A DNA stretch of 40,566 nt from Methanomassiliicoccus sp. UBA6 (GTDB taxonomy: Archaea; Thermoplasmatota; Thermoplasmata; Methanomassiliicoccales; Methanomassiliicoccaceae). Position numbers and translations under genes: made by a program. The stretch covers positions 1 to 40,566 of the forward strand of contig DAVH01000051.1 of assembly GCA_002508545.1 (NCBI GenBank), given 5' to 3'. This document shows, in pieces, positions 7,832 to 14,586 of the stretch (its first letter is position 1; each line of letters begins with the position of its first letter). The notes under the pieces are model-generated. The model did not search any database, was not told the origin of the DNA, and was given only the letters and a program-made list of their open reading frames with translations.

Positions 7832-8499
7832 ACGACCTCAAGCTGCAGGCGGCCCGGAAGGCCGTCGAGTTCGTCGAGGACGGCATGGTCCTCGGCCTGG
7901 GCACCGGGTCCACCACCCGGCTGGCGGTGGACGAGATAGGGAAGCTGGTCAAGGACGGCTTTCGCCTGGTGGGGGTGCCCACCTCGATCGAGACGGAACG
8001 GCAGGCGCGTTCCCTGAACATACCGCTGTCGACCCTGGAGGAGGTTGGTGAGATAGATCTGACCATCGACGGGGCCGACGAGGTCGACCCCCAGTTCAGG
8101 CTCATCAAGGGCCTTGGCGGGGCTTTGCTGAGGGAGAAGATGGTCGCCTACTACTCCAAGCGGGAGATAATCATCGTGGACAGTTCCAAGATGGTGGGCG
8201 TCCTCGGCGTGAAGACGCCCCTGCCGGTGGAGGTCGTTCAGTTCGGGCACCGCCGCACCAAGGCGGCCCTGGAAAAACTAGGGTGCATCGCCAGTCTGAG
8301 AGGCGGCGACCAGCCGTTCGTTACCGACAATGGGAACCTAATCTATGATTGCAAGTTCGATGCCATAGCCGATCCAGAGAGAATGGACTCTGACATCGGT
8401 GCCATACCCGGTGTCGTCGAGAACGGCCTCTTCATCGGGCTGGCGACCTCTGTGATCGTCGGAACGGAGGGAGGAGCGGTGATCAGGGAAAGGATCTAG
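7828..8499 (+). CDS. rpiA: Ribose-5-phosphate isomerase A
   Basis: This 223-residue protein has the RpiA signatures LGLGTGSTTRLAVDEIG (phosphate loop), DGADEVDPQFRLIKGLGGAL (with the catalytic Asp/Glu) and LREKMVA, followed by IIVDSSKMV. It interconverts ribose 5-phosphate and ribulose 5-phosphate in the cytoplasm; in methanogens this links the ribulose-monophosphate and nucleotide pathways. It overlaps the creatininase-family gene by 4 nt. Its last 4 nt overlap the end of the convergent HTH regulator. Normal length, high certainty. Confidence 0.96.
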   Translation: MNDLKLQAARKAVEFVEDGMVLGLGTGSTTRLAVDEIGKLVKDGFRLVGVPTSIETERQARSLNIPLSTLEEVGEIDLTIDGADEVDPQFRLIKGLGGALLREKMVAYYSKREIIIVDSSKMVGVLGVKTPLPVEVVQFGHRRTKAALEKLGCIASLRGGDQPFVTDNGNLIYDCKFDAIADPERMDSDIGAIPGVVENGLFIGLATSVIVGTEGGAVIRERI

Positions 8500-8870
8500 G
8501 CCTGCTGCAGGGCGACCTGCTTCAGGGCCTTGATGTTGTTCTGAATCTCTTCGATCCTCTTCATTTCCTCTTTCTCGAGGATCTCGATGATCTTCTCGAA
8601 CGGCAGGGCCAGCTTGTACGAGTGGACCGGCCTTCCCTTTCCCTCCTTCTTGATGTCCCTCTTTATGACCCACTTGCGCCGACGGAGCTCCTGCATCGCG
8701 ATCGAGACCTCAGGCTGCCTGAGCGCTGTCGATATCTCGATCTCCACCGAAGTGGTCTCCTCCTTCTTGCGCAGGAACACTAGTGTCTTGGCGACATTTT
8801 TCGGCATGTCGGTGCGCATGAGGAGCTTGACGAGGGTTTCGTCCTTTTTCGTAAAGCCTCTTTCATTCAT
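8496..8870 (-). CDS. Winged-helix transcriptional regulator
   Basis: The 124 residues show an archaeal winged-helix DNA-binding domain: NVAKTLVFLRKKEETTSVEIE (helix-turn), then ALRQPEVSIAMQELRRRKWV as the recognition helix, and a basic wing (KRDIKKEGKGRPVHSYKLA). A C-terminal coiled coil (about residues 90-120) probably dimerises it. It resembles the general TrmB/ArsR-like regulators of euryarchaea. No ligand domain is visible. It starts 12 nt after a probable 44-residue ORF on the same strand and is AT-richer than its neighbours. Its target is unknown; autoregulation would be typical. Confidence 0.82.
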   Translation of the reverse strand: MNERGFTKKDETLVKLLMRTDMPKNVAKTLVFLRKKEETTSVEIEISTALRQPEVSIAMQELRRRKWVIKRDIKKEGKGRPVHSYKLALPFEKIIEILEKEEMKRIEEIQNNIKALKQVALQQA

Positions 8871-8882
8871 AATTTATCTTAA

Positions 8883-9017
8883 TCAATTATTAATCGAAGC
8901 ATATATATGGCTTTCTATTTCACGAAGCGGTAATACGCTACCCTTAACAGCCAGCAGACAGGTTTTCAATTGTTTCCCTTCGATAATATCAAAACTTACA
9001 AATGAACCGTCTGGCAT
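8883..9017 (-). CDS. Probable 44-residue protein upstream of the HTH regulator
   Basis: The ORF reads MPDGSFVSFDIIEGKQLKTC at its start and ends with REIESHIYASINN. The pattern alternates strand-like and helix-like segments as in a small folded protein. A TATA-like box (tttattaa on this strand, about 9046-9053) lies near 25 nt upstream of a start at 9017, which fits a leaderless message. The stop is 12 nt before the HTH regulator, so the two may form one unit. I recognise no family. Low-GC codon use matches the regulator rather than the neighbouring housekeeping genes. It could still be chance coding. Confidence 0.45.
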   Translation of the reverse strand: MPDGSFVSFDIIEGKQLKTCLLAVKGSVLPLREIESHIYASINN

Positions 9018-9125
9018 GTACGAAGTTGTTATCTCATTTGATAGTTAATAAAATGTTTTCTCTTTGACCGGTCCGGCAACCGGTAATTATCGGCGAAGAT
9101 AAAGGGTCGCGGAGCACCCTCCGGG

Positions 9126-9160
9126 GCCGCCCGCCGGACGCCGCCCGCCGGCCGGGCGGG
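9126..9160. repeat. GC-rich direct repeat and hairpin in an AT-rich intergenic region
   Basis: The 12-mer gccgcccgccgg occurs twice (9126-9137 and 9140-9151) and is followed by ccgggcggg, so the second copy can fold back into a strong hairpin. The patch sits in the ~250-bp gap between two divergent promoters and contrasts sharply with the AT-rich surroundings. The rest of 9054-9216 shows nothing else I can name. Confidence 0.5.
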
Positions 9161-9216
9161 AATGGTGAAAAAAGATGAGGCCAGATGATTGTTCTGGGTC
9201 CCCTTCGAGACTGCTA

Positions 9217-9264
9217 ATATTTTAAATAGATAATGCGTATTAGGAGTCCTCACCTCGTAAGGTG
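9217..9264 (+). promoter_or_regulatory. Promoter and Shine-Dalgarno hairpin of the L44e operon
   Basis: A TATA box (atattttaaata, 9217-9228) places transcription start near 9250. The ribosome-binding site aaggtg (9259-9264) is directly preceded by cacct (9251-9255), giving the possible hairpin CACCT-CGTA-AGGTG that would cover the site. The spacing of 6 nt to the ATG at 9271 decides the L44e start. Confidence 0.55.
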
Positions 9265-9270
9265 TTTACT

Positions 9271-9549
9271 ATGAAGATGCCTCACACTGTCAAAACCTAT
9301 TGCCCCTGGTGCAAGTTACACACTGATCACGAAGTAGAGAGAGTGAAGAAGAAGAAGGCGAGCGAGCTCAAGTGGGGGCAGCGGAGATTCAGGCGGGCTA
9401 CCTCGGGATACGGAGGCTTCCCCAGGCCCAAGCCCGAGGGGAGGGAAAAGCCGACCAAGAGGATCCCCCTCAGGTACCGCTGCAAGGTCTGCAAGAAGGC
9501 TTTTCAGAGGCCCTGCTTCAGGGCTAAGAAGTTCGAGCTGGAGGAGTGA
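9271..9549 (+). CDS. rpl44e: 50S ribosomal protein L44e
   Basis: This 92-residue protein begins MKMPHTVKTYCPWCKLHTDH, the normal L44e N-terminus, with zinc-ribbon cysteine pairs CPWC and, near the C-terminus, CKVCKKAFQRPC. The basic central stretch (VERVKKKKASELKWGQRR) contacts rRNA near the E site of the large subunit. The open frame continues 9 nt upstream to a GTG at 9262, but the ATG at 9271 is correctly spaced from aaggtg and matches family length. It leads the conserved archaeal run L44e, S27e, aIF2-alpha, Nop10. Confidence 0.96.
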   Translation: MKMPHTVKTYCPWCKLHTDHEVERVKKKKASELKWGQRRFRRATSGYGGFPRPKPEGREKPTKRIPLRYRCKVCKKAFQRPCFRAKKFELEE

Positions 9550-9554
9550 TCTCC

Positions 9555-9734
9555 ATGGCTGAAGTACACACTGGCAAGTTCATCAAGGTAAAGTGTCCGG
9601 ACTGCGGCAACGAGCAGATAACCTTCAAGAACCCCGCCACCAACGTCACCTGCAACGTCTGCGGCTCCACCTTGGTCAAGTCCAAGGGAGGCGCGGGCGA
9701 GCTGCGCGGCACGCTGGTCGAGGTGGTTGATTAA
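9555..9734 (+). CDS. rps27e: 30S ribosomal protein S27e
   Basis: The 59 residues start at the second possible codon (MAEVHTGKFIKVKCPDCGNE), placed after ggagtgat at 9544-9550. The zinc ribbon is formed by CPDC and CNVC. The C-terminal sequence GSTLVKSKGGAGELRGTLVE is typical of the family. It is a component of the small ribosomal subunit. It follows L44e by 5 nt and precedes aIF2-alpha by 2 nt, so all three are on one message. Confidence 0.96.
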   Translation: MAEVHTGKFIKVKCPDCGNEQITFKNPATNVTCNVCGSTLVKSKGGAGELRGTLVEVVD

Positions 9735-9736
9735 GA

Positions 9737-10519
9737 ATGGTGCGCCAAAGCGATTTCCCTGAAGAGGGCGAGCTCGTCGTCTGCACTGTCCAGAACGTCA
9801 AGAACTTCGGAGCCTTCGTCTCCCTGGACGAGTACGGCGGGAAGGAAGGTTTCATCCACATCAGGGATGTCGCTACCGGTTGGGTCAAGTACATCCGTGA
9901 CTACGTCCGCGAAGGACAGAAGGTGGTGTGCAAGGTCCTGGGCGTCGACTCGTCCAAGGGGCACATCGACCTCTCCCTCAAGTCGGTCAACGAGCACCAG
10001 AAGAGAGAGAAGATCCAGCAGTGGAAGAACGAGAACAAGGCGGACAAGCTCATCGAGATCGTGGCCGAACGCCTCGGCATCAGCAAGGATGAGAGCTATG
10101 AGCAGTTCGGATACGATCTCATCGACAAGTTCGGAACCCTGTTCGGGGCGTTCGAGATCGTGGCGTCCAACCCCGGGGCCCTCGAAGAGGAGGAGCTCAA
10201 GGGCGAGTGGACCGAGACGTTCGTCGACGTCGCCAAGGAGAACGTCACCCCCTCGTTCGTGCAGATCGACGGTTACATGGAAATGACCTGCTTCCAGCCG
10301 GACGGCGTCGATCGGATAAAGGACGCTCTGATCGCCGGCATCGTTTCCTCGAAGGAGCAGGTCAAGATACAATACATCGGAGCGCCGAAGTACCGCGTAG
10401 TGGTGGCCGCCGCGGACTACAAGACCGCGGAAGAGGAGATGAAGCTGGTCACCGGCAACATCATAGCGAACCTGCAGGCCTGCGGGGGGAAGGCGACCTT
10501 CCACCGCGAGGCAAAATGA
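9737..10519 (+). CDS. eif2a: Translation initiation factor 2 subunit alpha (aIF2-alpha)
   Basis: The 260 residues comprise an N-terminal S1/OB domain (about 10-85: GELVVCTVQNVKNFGAFVSL, then KEGFIHIRDV), a helical middle domain (about 90-175) and an alpha-beta C-terminal domain (about 180-260). The subunit joins beta and gamma to deliver Met-tRNAi to the small ribosomal subunit. Full family length. It is 2 nt downstream of rps27e. Its TGA overlaps the ATG of a 27-codon ORF, leading on to nop10. Confidence 0.95.
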   Translation: MVRQSDFPEEGELVVCTVQNVKNFGAFVSLDEYGGKEGFIHIRDVATGWVKYIRDYVREGQKVVCKVLGVDSSKGHIDLSLKSVNEHQKREKIQQWKNENKADKLIEIVAERLGISKDESYEQFGYDLIDKFGTLFGAFEIVASNPGALEEEELKGEWTETFVDVAKENVTPSFVQIDGYMEMTCFQPDGVDRIKDALIAGIVSSKEQVKIQYIGAPKYRVVVAAADYKTAEEEMKLVTGNIIANLQACGGKATFHREAK

Positions 10520-10599
10520 AAATAGCGGTTAATTCATGTGTTGTGCCTGGTGAACCGGCGCCGCTGCGGTCGGATCACACCTGCAAGGTTGGAGCATGA
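10516..10599 (+). CDS. Possible 27-residue ORF bridging aIF2-alpha and nop10
   Basis: The frame MKIAVNSCVVPGEPAPLRSD...KVGA begins with an ATGA overlap on the aIF2-alpha stop and ends with an ATGA overlap on the nop10 start. Spanning a 76-nt gap with exact 4-nt start/stop overlaps on both sides is the pattern of a translated coupling peptide. The sequence resembles no family I know, and it may merely be an untranslated spacer. Confidence 0.3.
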   Translation: MKIAVNSCVVPGEPAPLRSDHTCKVGA

Positions 10600-10772
10600 G
10601 AACATCGCTCAGAAAATGCCCCCGCTGCGTGGAGTACACTCTATCGGACAAGTGCTCCCGCTGCGGGTCAAGGACGGACATCCCGATACCTCCCAGGTAT
10701 TCCCCTGAGGATCGCTACGGAGAGTATCGGAGAAAACTAAGGAAGGAGCGTGATGGTTGTGGAAAAGATTAA
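10596..10772 (+). CDS. nop10: Ribosome biogenesis protein Nop10
   Basis: This 58-residue protein begins MRTSLRKCPRCVEYTLSDKC, with a zinc ribbon made by CPRC and CSRCG. The conserved tail IPIPPRYSPEDRYGEYRRK binds Cbf5. It is a subunit of the H/ACA RNP that makes pseudouridine in rRNA. It is too short for most ORF cut-offs but unmistakable. Its end overlaps the start of the PAC2 gene by about 20 nt in another frame, so the two are tightly coupled. Confidence 0.95.
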   Translation: MRTSLRKCPRCVEYTLSDKCSRCGSRTDIPIPPRYSPEDRYGEYRRKLRKERDGCGKD

Positions 10773-11517
10773 AGCAGTCTTCATTGAGGAACCGCAGTTC
10801 GACGCGCCCGTAATGGTGGAGGGGCTCCCCGGGGTAGGCAACGTGGGGAAGCTGGCCGCCGAGCACCTGCTCGACCAGCTGGAGGCCACCAAGTTCGCGG
10901 ACATCTATTCATCCTATTTCCCGCCCCAGGTCGTCGTCGATGACGACGGGGTGATCAAGCTCGTCAACAACGAGCTGTACTACTCCAAGGCCGACGGCAA
11001 GCACCCCGACCTCATCATCCTGGTCGGGGACTACCAGGGCCTGACCCCGGAGGGCCAGTACGAGCTCTCCGACCATATAATGCAGCTCTGCCGGGGCTGG
11101 GGGGTCAAGACCATCTACACCCTGGGAGGCTACGGGATAGGCAAGATGGTGGAGCAGCCCAGGGTCCTGGGGGCCGCCACCAGCAAGGAGGTCGTGGAGG
11201 CCATGAAGGCCAAGGGCGTGGTCTTCTCCAAGGGAGAGCCGGGCTCCGGCATCGTCGGGGCCAGCGGCCTGCTGCTGGGGATGAGCAAGATCTACGGCAT
11301 GGACGCCGTGTGCCTGATGGGTGAGACCTCCGGGTACTTCGTCGACCCCAAGGGGGCCGAGGCCGTGCTGCGCATCCTCGCCGACATCCTGGGCGTCACC
11401 ATCGACTTCACCGACCTGGTGTCCAAGGCCGAGCAGATCGACCTCATCACCTCGAAGCTCAAGGAGATCGAGGCCCCGGTCGAGCCCAAGAGGGAAGACC
11501 TCGGCTACATCGGATGA
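10753..11517 (+). CDS. PAC2-family protein (proteasome assembly chaperone-like)
   Basis: The 254-residue protein has the PAC2 hallmarks EGLPGVGNVGKLAAEHLLDQL, the dibasic-acidic strand DLIILVGDYQG, and TLGGYGIG followed by VVFSKGEPGSGIVGASGLL. In archaea this family lies next to aIF2-alpha and nop10, as here. Its role as a proteasome assembly factor is inferred from eukaryotic PAC2 relatives. I prefer the ATG at 10753 over the GTG at 10750; ggaagga lies upstream with suitable spacing. A T-rich stretch downstream (near 11530) probably ends the operon. Confidence 0.9.
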   Translation: MVVEKIKAVFIEEPQFDAPVMVEGLPGVGNVGKLAAEHLLDQLEATKFADIYSSYFPPQVVVDDDGVIKLVNNELYYSKADGKHPDLIILVGDYQGLTPEGQYELSDHIMQLCRGWGVKTIYTLGGYGIGKMVEQPRVLGAATSKEVVEAMKAKGVVFSKGEPGSGIVGASGLLLGMSKIYGMDAVCLMGETSGYFVDPKGAEAVLRILADILGVTIDFTDLVSKAEQIDLITSKLKEIEAPVEPKREDLGYIG

Positions 11518-11527
11518 ACGGTCTCCG

Positions 11528-11548
11528 GACCCCTTTCCTTTTTAATTT
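11528..11548 (+). terminator. T-rich transcription terminator of the L44e-PAC2 operon
   Basis: The run ccctttcctttttaatttct lies about 12 nt after the PAC2 stop. Archaeal terminators are typically oligo-T tracts of this kind without a strong hairpin. The remaining gap up to 11665 holds nothing else I can name apart from an A-run near 11587. Confidence 0.5.
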
Positions 11549-11665
11549 CTACGAGAGCTCGTCAGGGCGCCATCGAGGAGGGCCCCCGCATCGAATAATA
11601 AAAAAAGTGTGGGGGAGGTTGAAGGCAGGCTAGTCCTGATGTGCATCCCATCCCATCTAAGAGCC

Positions 11666-11905
11666 CTACTTCCTTAAGTATTCAGATTCGAACTGTTCCA
11701 TGGCCTCGAGCGTCCTCTCTGCCTCCTCCATCTTTTTGACCTTGTCCATGACAACGTCTACCCGCTCATAGATGAAGTCCCTTATTGCCGCCCGGATGGC
11801 CTCCGAACGGGAGGGAAAGTCATCTACTCTGACTAGGAAGTCCAATGCTCGAACGTAGCGTTCGGGAAGGCGGATCGTCACCTTCTCCAATTCTGGTTCT
11901 TCCAT
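11666..11905 (-). CDS. Ribbon-helix-helix (CopG-like) transcriptional regulator
   Basis: The 79 residues begin MEEPELEKVTIRLPERYVRA. They form a ribbon (EKVTIRLP), helix A (ERYVRALDFLV) and helix B (SRSEAIRAAIRDFI), followed by a helical tail (about residues 50-79) that may mediate oligomers. The RSEAIR core resembles short archaeal RHH regulators such as CdrS, but no cell-division gene is adjacent. A longer frame starts at 11956, but a TATA box at 11974-11983 puts transcription start near 11953, and GGTGG lies just ahead of the ATG at 11905, so I use that start. A 19-bp palindrome occupies the leader and is a likely self-regulation site. Confidence 0.85.
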   Translation of the reverse strand: MEEPELEKVTIRLPERYVRALDFLVRVDDFPSRSEAIRAAIRDFIYERVDVVMDKVKKMEEAERTLEAMEQFESEYLRK

Positions 11906-11925
11906 GTCTCCACCATGGGAACACG

Positions 11926-11944
11926 AGAGGTCGGACCGACCTCT
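11926..11944. promoter_or_regulatory. Palindromic operator candidate of the RHH regulator
   Basis: The sequence agaggtcgg-a-ccgacctct is a perfect 9-bp inverted repeat around one base. It lies between the presumed transcription start (about 11953) and the start codon (11905). RHH dimers bind such short palindromes and usually repress their own gene. It could instead act as a leader hairpin. Confidence 0.55.
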
Positions 11945-12084
11945 TTTGTCCGACATAGGTATAAACGTCGAACTATATATAAATTCTTTAATGGAGAATA
12001 TCTGCGTTTATAATCGAGAGCGAGGGGGCGCCGCAGCCAGTACGCTCTGGCCATGGCCGCGGCCGGCCGGGGATCAGGCGAAGT

Positions 12085-12092
12085 TCTAAATA
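12085..12092 (+). promoter_or_regulatory. TATA box of tRNA-Tyr
   Basis: The octamer tctaaata ends 26 nt before the mature 5' end of the tRNA, the normal archaeal box A distance. Confidence 0.6.
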
Positions 12093-12118
12093 CGCTATCT
12101 GTAATAGGGTTTTTACCC

Positions 12119-12231
12119 CCCGACTTAGCTCAGTCTGGCTAGAGCGGCTGACTGTAGTGGGTCACCGGAGCTTCCGGTCCTCAGCCGCCGATATCAGCAG
12201 GCCCCCGGTTCAAATCCGGGAGTCGGGACCA
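12119..12231 (+). tRNA. tRNA-Tyr (anticodon GTA) with a 35-nt intron
   Basis: All arms pair: acceptor CCCGACT/AGTCGGG with the C1-G72 pair typical of archaeal tRNA-Tyr; D stem GCTC/GAGC; anticodon stem GCTGA/TCAGC; T arm CCCGG-TTCAAAT-CCGGG; discriminator A; and an encoded CCA (12229-12231). The anticodon GTA is at 12154-12156. The loop is interrupted after G37 (12157), and the next exon base is A38 (12193), so the intron is 12158-12192, at the standard 37/38 position cut by the archaeal splicing endonuclease. The intron contains the small hairpin ccgg-agctt-ccgg. Confidence 0.93.
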
Positions 12232-12281
12232 CCATTCTACTCATCACCGCCGCTCCTCCCGACCTGCGCGCTCGCCGCGCC

Positions 12282-13568
12282 CTACCCGAGGAGAGCCCGG
12301 GCGGCATCCTCCGCTTCCGAGAGCACGCACTCCTCGTTCATGGTAATGAGCTTGCCGTCGAGCATGACCGCCGCGCCGTCGCACAGCACCGACTTGACGT
12401 TGGGGCCGAAGGACGAGTACACGAGGTTGGACACGATCGTGTCGGGGCGGGCCGGGCGCAGGTTGGCGGCCTTGCCGTTCATGATGACCAGGTCGGCCCT
12501 CTTCCCCACTTCTATAGAGCCGATCAGATGGTCCATGCGGACGGCCCGGGCGGCGTCGATGGTCGCCAGGTCCAGCACCTTCTGGGCCGGCAGGACGGTG
12601 GGGTCCCACCGGCTGGACTTCTGCAGCAGGGAGAGCGTCTTCATCTCCCCGAACATGTCCAGGCTGTTGTTGGTGGTGGACCCGTCGGTCCCGATGGACA
12701 CGGTCACGCCGTGCTGCAGCATCTCCGGGATAGGAGCGACCCCGCCGGTAGCGAGCTTCATGTTGGACACCGGGCAGCTGGAGACCTTGGTGCCCGAGGA
12801 CGCGAGCCCCCGCACCTCGTTGATGGTCAGCCACGCGGAGTGGGCGGCCAGGCAGTGGTCGTTGAGGAAGCCGATGGATGAAAGGTAATCTCCGGGGCGC
12901 TTGCCCTCCTTGCGCTTGCAGTCCGAGACCTCCTTCCTCGTCTCCGACAGGTGGAAGGTGAGCAGGAGATCGTTCTCCAGGGCATACTCCTTCGCGGAGA
13001 GGAAGGTCTGGGTCGAGCAGACGTAGACACCTTGCAATCCTACCGCCGGGTAGATGCGGGGGCGACCCCTGAACTCGCGGTGGAACCGGGCGCAGTTCTC
13101 CAGGGGGACGCCCTTCTGGGTCGTGAACTCCTGGTCCAGCACCGCCCACCCCAGGATGCCGCGTATGCCCGACCGCTCGACCGCACGGGCGATGATGTCC
13201 TGGGAGTAGTACAGGTCCACGAAGGTCGTCGTGCCTGACCGGATCATCTCCAGGCAGCCCTGCGCCGCCCCGGCCTCGATGTCCCGCTCGGTGCGCTGGG
13301 CGTCGACCTTGAAGGTCCGGTCGAGGAACTGGGGGAAAGGAAGATCATCGGCGATGCCCTTGAGGATGGACATCGAGACGTGGGTATGGGTGTTGATGAG
13401 CCCGGGGAGCACAATGTCCCCCGAAGCTTGAAGTTCGAGGTCGGCCGAGCCATTGACGGTCCCCCCGACCTGCTCGATCACGCCGTCCCTGATCAGGATG
13501 TCACCTTTGATCAGTCTTCGTTCTGCGTCCTGGGTAACGATGTAGGCATCCCTGATCAGCGTCAGCAT
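12282..13568 (-). CDS. dadD: Amidohydrolase, 5'-deoxyadenosine/MTA/SAH deaminase (DadD type)
   Basis: This 428-residue protein has the metal motif LPGLINTHTHVSMSILKG, a second histidine site in LLTFHLSETRKEV, a third in AAHSAWLT, and the C-terminal Asp in VSIGTDGSTTNNSLDM. The C-terminal DGAAVMLDGKLITMN closes the small beta domain. It deaminates 5'-deoxyadenosine, methylthioadenosine or S-adenosylhomocysteine to the inosine form; in methanogens the DadD enzyme recycles products of radical SAM and methyl transfer, which suits a genome with RamA-linked methyl transfer and a radical SAM gene. A TATA-like site near 13595-13604 lies close to leaderless distance. Confidence 0.88.
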   Translation of the reverse strand: MLTLIRDAYIVTQDAERRLIKGDILIRDGVIEQVGGTVNGSADLELQASGDIVLPGLINTHTHVSMSILKGIADDLPFPQFLDRTFKVDAQRTERDIEAGAAQGCLEMIRSGTTTFVDLYYSQDIIARAVERSGIRGILGWAVLDQEFTTQKGVPLENCARFHREFRGRPRIYPAVGLQGVYVCSTQTFLSAKEYALENDLLLTFHLSETRKEVSDCKRKEGKRPGDYLSSIGFLNDHCLAAHSAWLTINEVRGLASSGTKVSSCPVSNMKLATGGVAPIPEMLQHGVTVSIGTDGSTTNNSLDMFGEMKTLSLLQKSSRWDPTVLPAQKVLDLATIDAARAVRMDHLIGSIEVGKRADLVIMNGKAANLRPARPDTIVSNLVYSSFGPNVKSVLCDGAAVMLDGKLITMNEECVLSEAEDAARALLG

Positions 13569-13668
13569 CTTGATCGGACAATCATAAAGAACGCGATAAA
13601 TTAACCTTATCCCAGGGAAGCTTTGTTAAGATGGAAGGGCTTTAGGTGGTCGTCTTGAGGGTGGCATT

Positions 13669-14505
13669 CTGACGAGCATCACGTTCCTGGGCACCGGTGG
13701 AGGACGTTTCGCCACCATATACCAGATAAGGGCCACGGGCGGCATTTACATCAACGACGGGGCGAGGGTCCACCTGGACCCCGGCCCGACCGCGCTGATG
13801 AACATGCGCCGGCTCGCCCTCGACCCAGCCAAGACCGACGCGGTTCTTATCTCCCACTGCCACCCGGACCACTACGCCGATGCGGAGATGCTCATCGAGG
13901 GCATGACCAAGGGAGGGTTCAAGCACACCGGCACCCTGGTCGGGAGCGTCACCGCCCTCGACGGCGGCAACGGGTTCAGCCCGGCGGTGTCCGGCTACCA
14001 TCAGTCGATCACCTCCAGCGTGGTCAGGGCGGTGCCGGGGAACAGCTTCGAGATCAAGGGGATGGGGATCGACGTCACCCCCACCTCGCACAGCGATCCC
14101 ACCGGGGTTGGCTTCCGGTTCCATACCTCCAACGGCATCATCTCCTACGTCGGCGACACCGAGAAAAGCGACTCCATCGTACCGGCCCACCGCGGATGCC
14201 GGGTGCTGATCCTGAACCTCACCCGGCCGCTGGGCTCCCGGGTGCCCAAGCACCTGTGCACCGAGGATGCCGCGGAGATCGCCCTGGCCATCAAGCCGGA
14301 GGTCGTCCTGCTGACGCATCTGGGCATGAAGCTGGTGCACGAGGGGGTGAAGCGGCAGGAGGAGCACATCGAGAGGGTGTCCGGCTGCCGGACGCTGGCC
14401 GCCGAGGACCTGATGACCGTTCAGGTCGGCAAGACCATCAGGACGGCGCGCTCCAAGGGACGGGACATCATCGAGGACACCGGCCCGGTGGACCTCGACC
14501 GGTGA
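13669..14505 (+). CDS. MBL-fold metallo-hydrolase with a non-standard start codon
   Basis: The fold begins at TFLGTGGGRFATIYQIRA, the usual first strand of this family. Metal ligands follow in ISHCHPDHYADAEML (HxHxDH), TSHSDPTG, SYVGDTEKSDS and VLLTHLGMK. Between the upstream in-frame stop (13627) and the first strand there is no ATG, GTG or TTG; CTG at 13669 (or ATT at 13666) is positioned 4 nt after gagggtgg. Starting at the first in-frame ATG (13798) would delete the first strand and loop. I therefore propose CTG at 13669, giving 278 residues. The substrate is unknown; nuclease or small-ester hydrolase are both possible. Confidence 0.8.
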   Translation: MTSITFLGTGGGRFATIYQIRATGGIYINDGARVHLDPGPTALMNMRRLALDPAKTDAVLISHCHPDHYADAEMLIEGMTKGGFKHTGTLVGSVTALDGGNGFSPAVSGYHQSITSSVVRAVPGNSFEIKGMGIDVTPTSHSDPTGVGFRFHTSNGIISYVGDTEKSDSIVPAHRGCRVLILNLTRPLGSRVPKHLCTEDAAEIALAIKPEVVLLTHLGMKLVHEGVKRQEEHIERVSGCRTLAAEDLMTVQVGKTIRTARSKGRDIIEDTGPVDLDR

Positions 14506-14586
14506 CGGTCGCAGGCGCACCAGCTATAGTGCTGCCGGATACGTTCATGGCGAAATATTAAATGGAGCTATTGCGTCAAAATAGCG

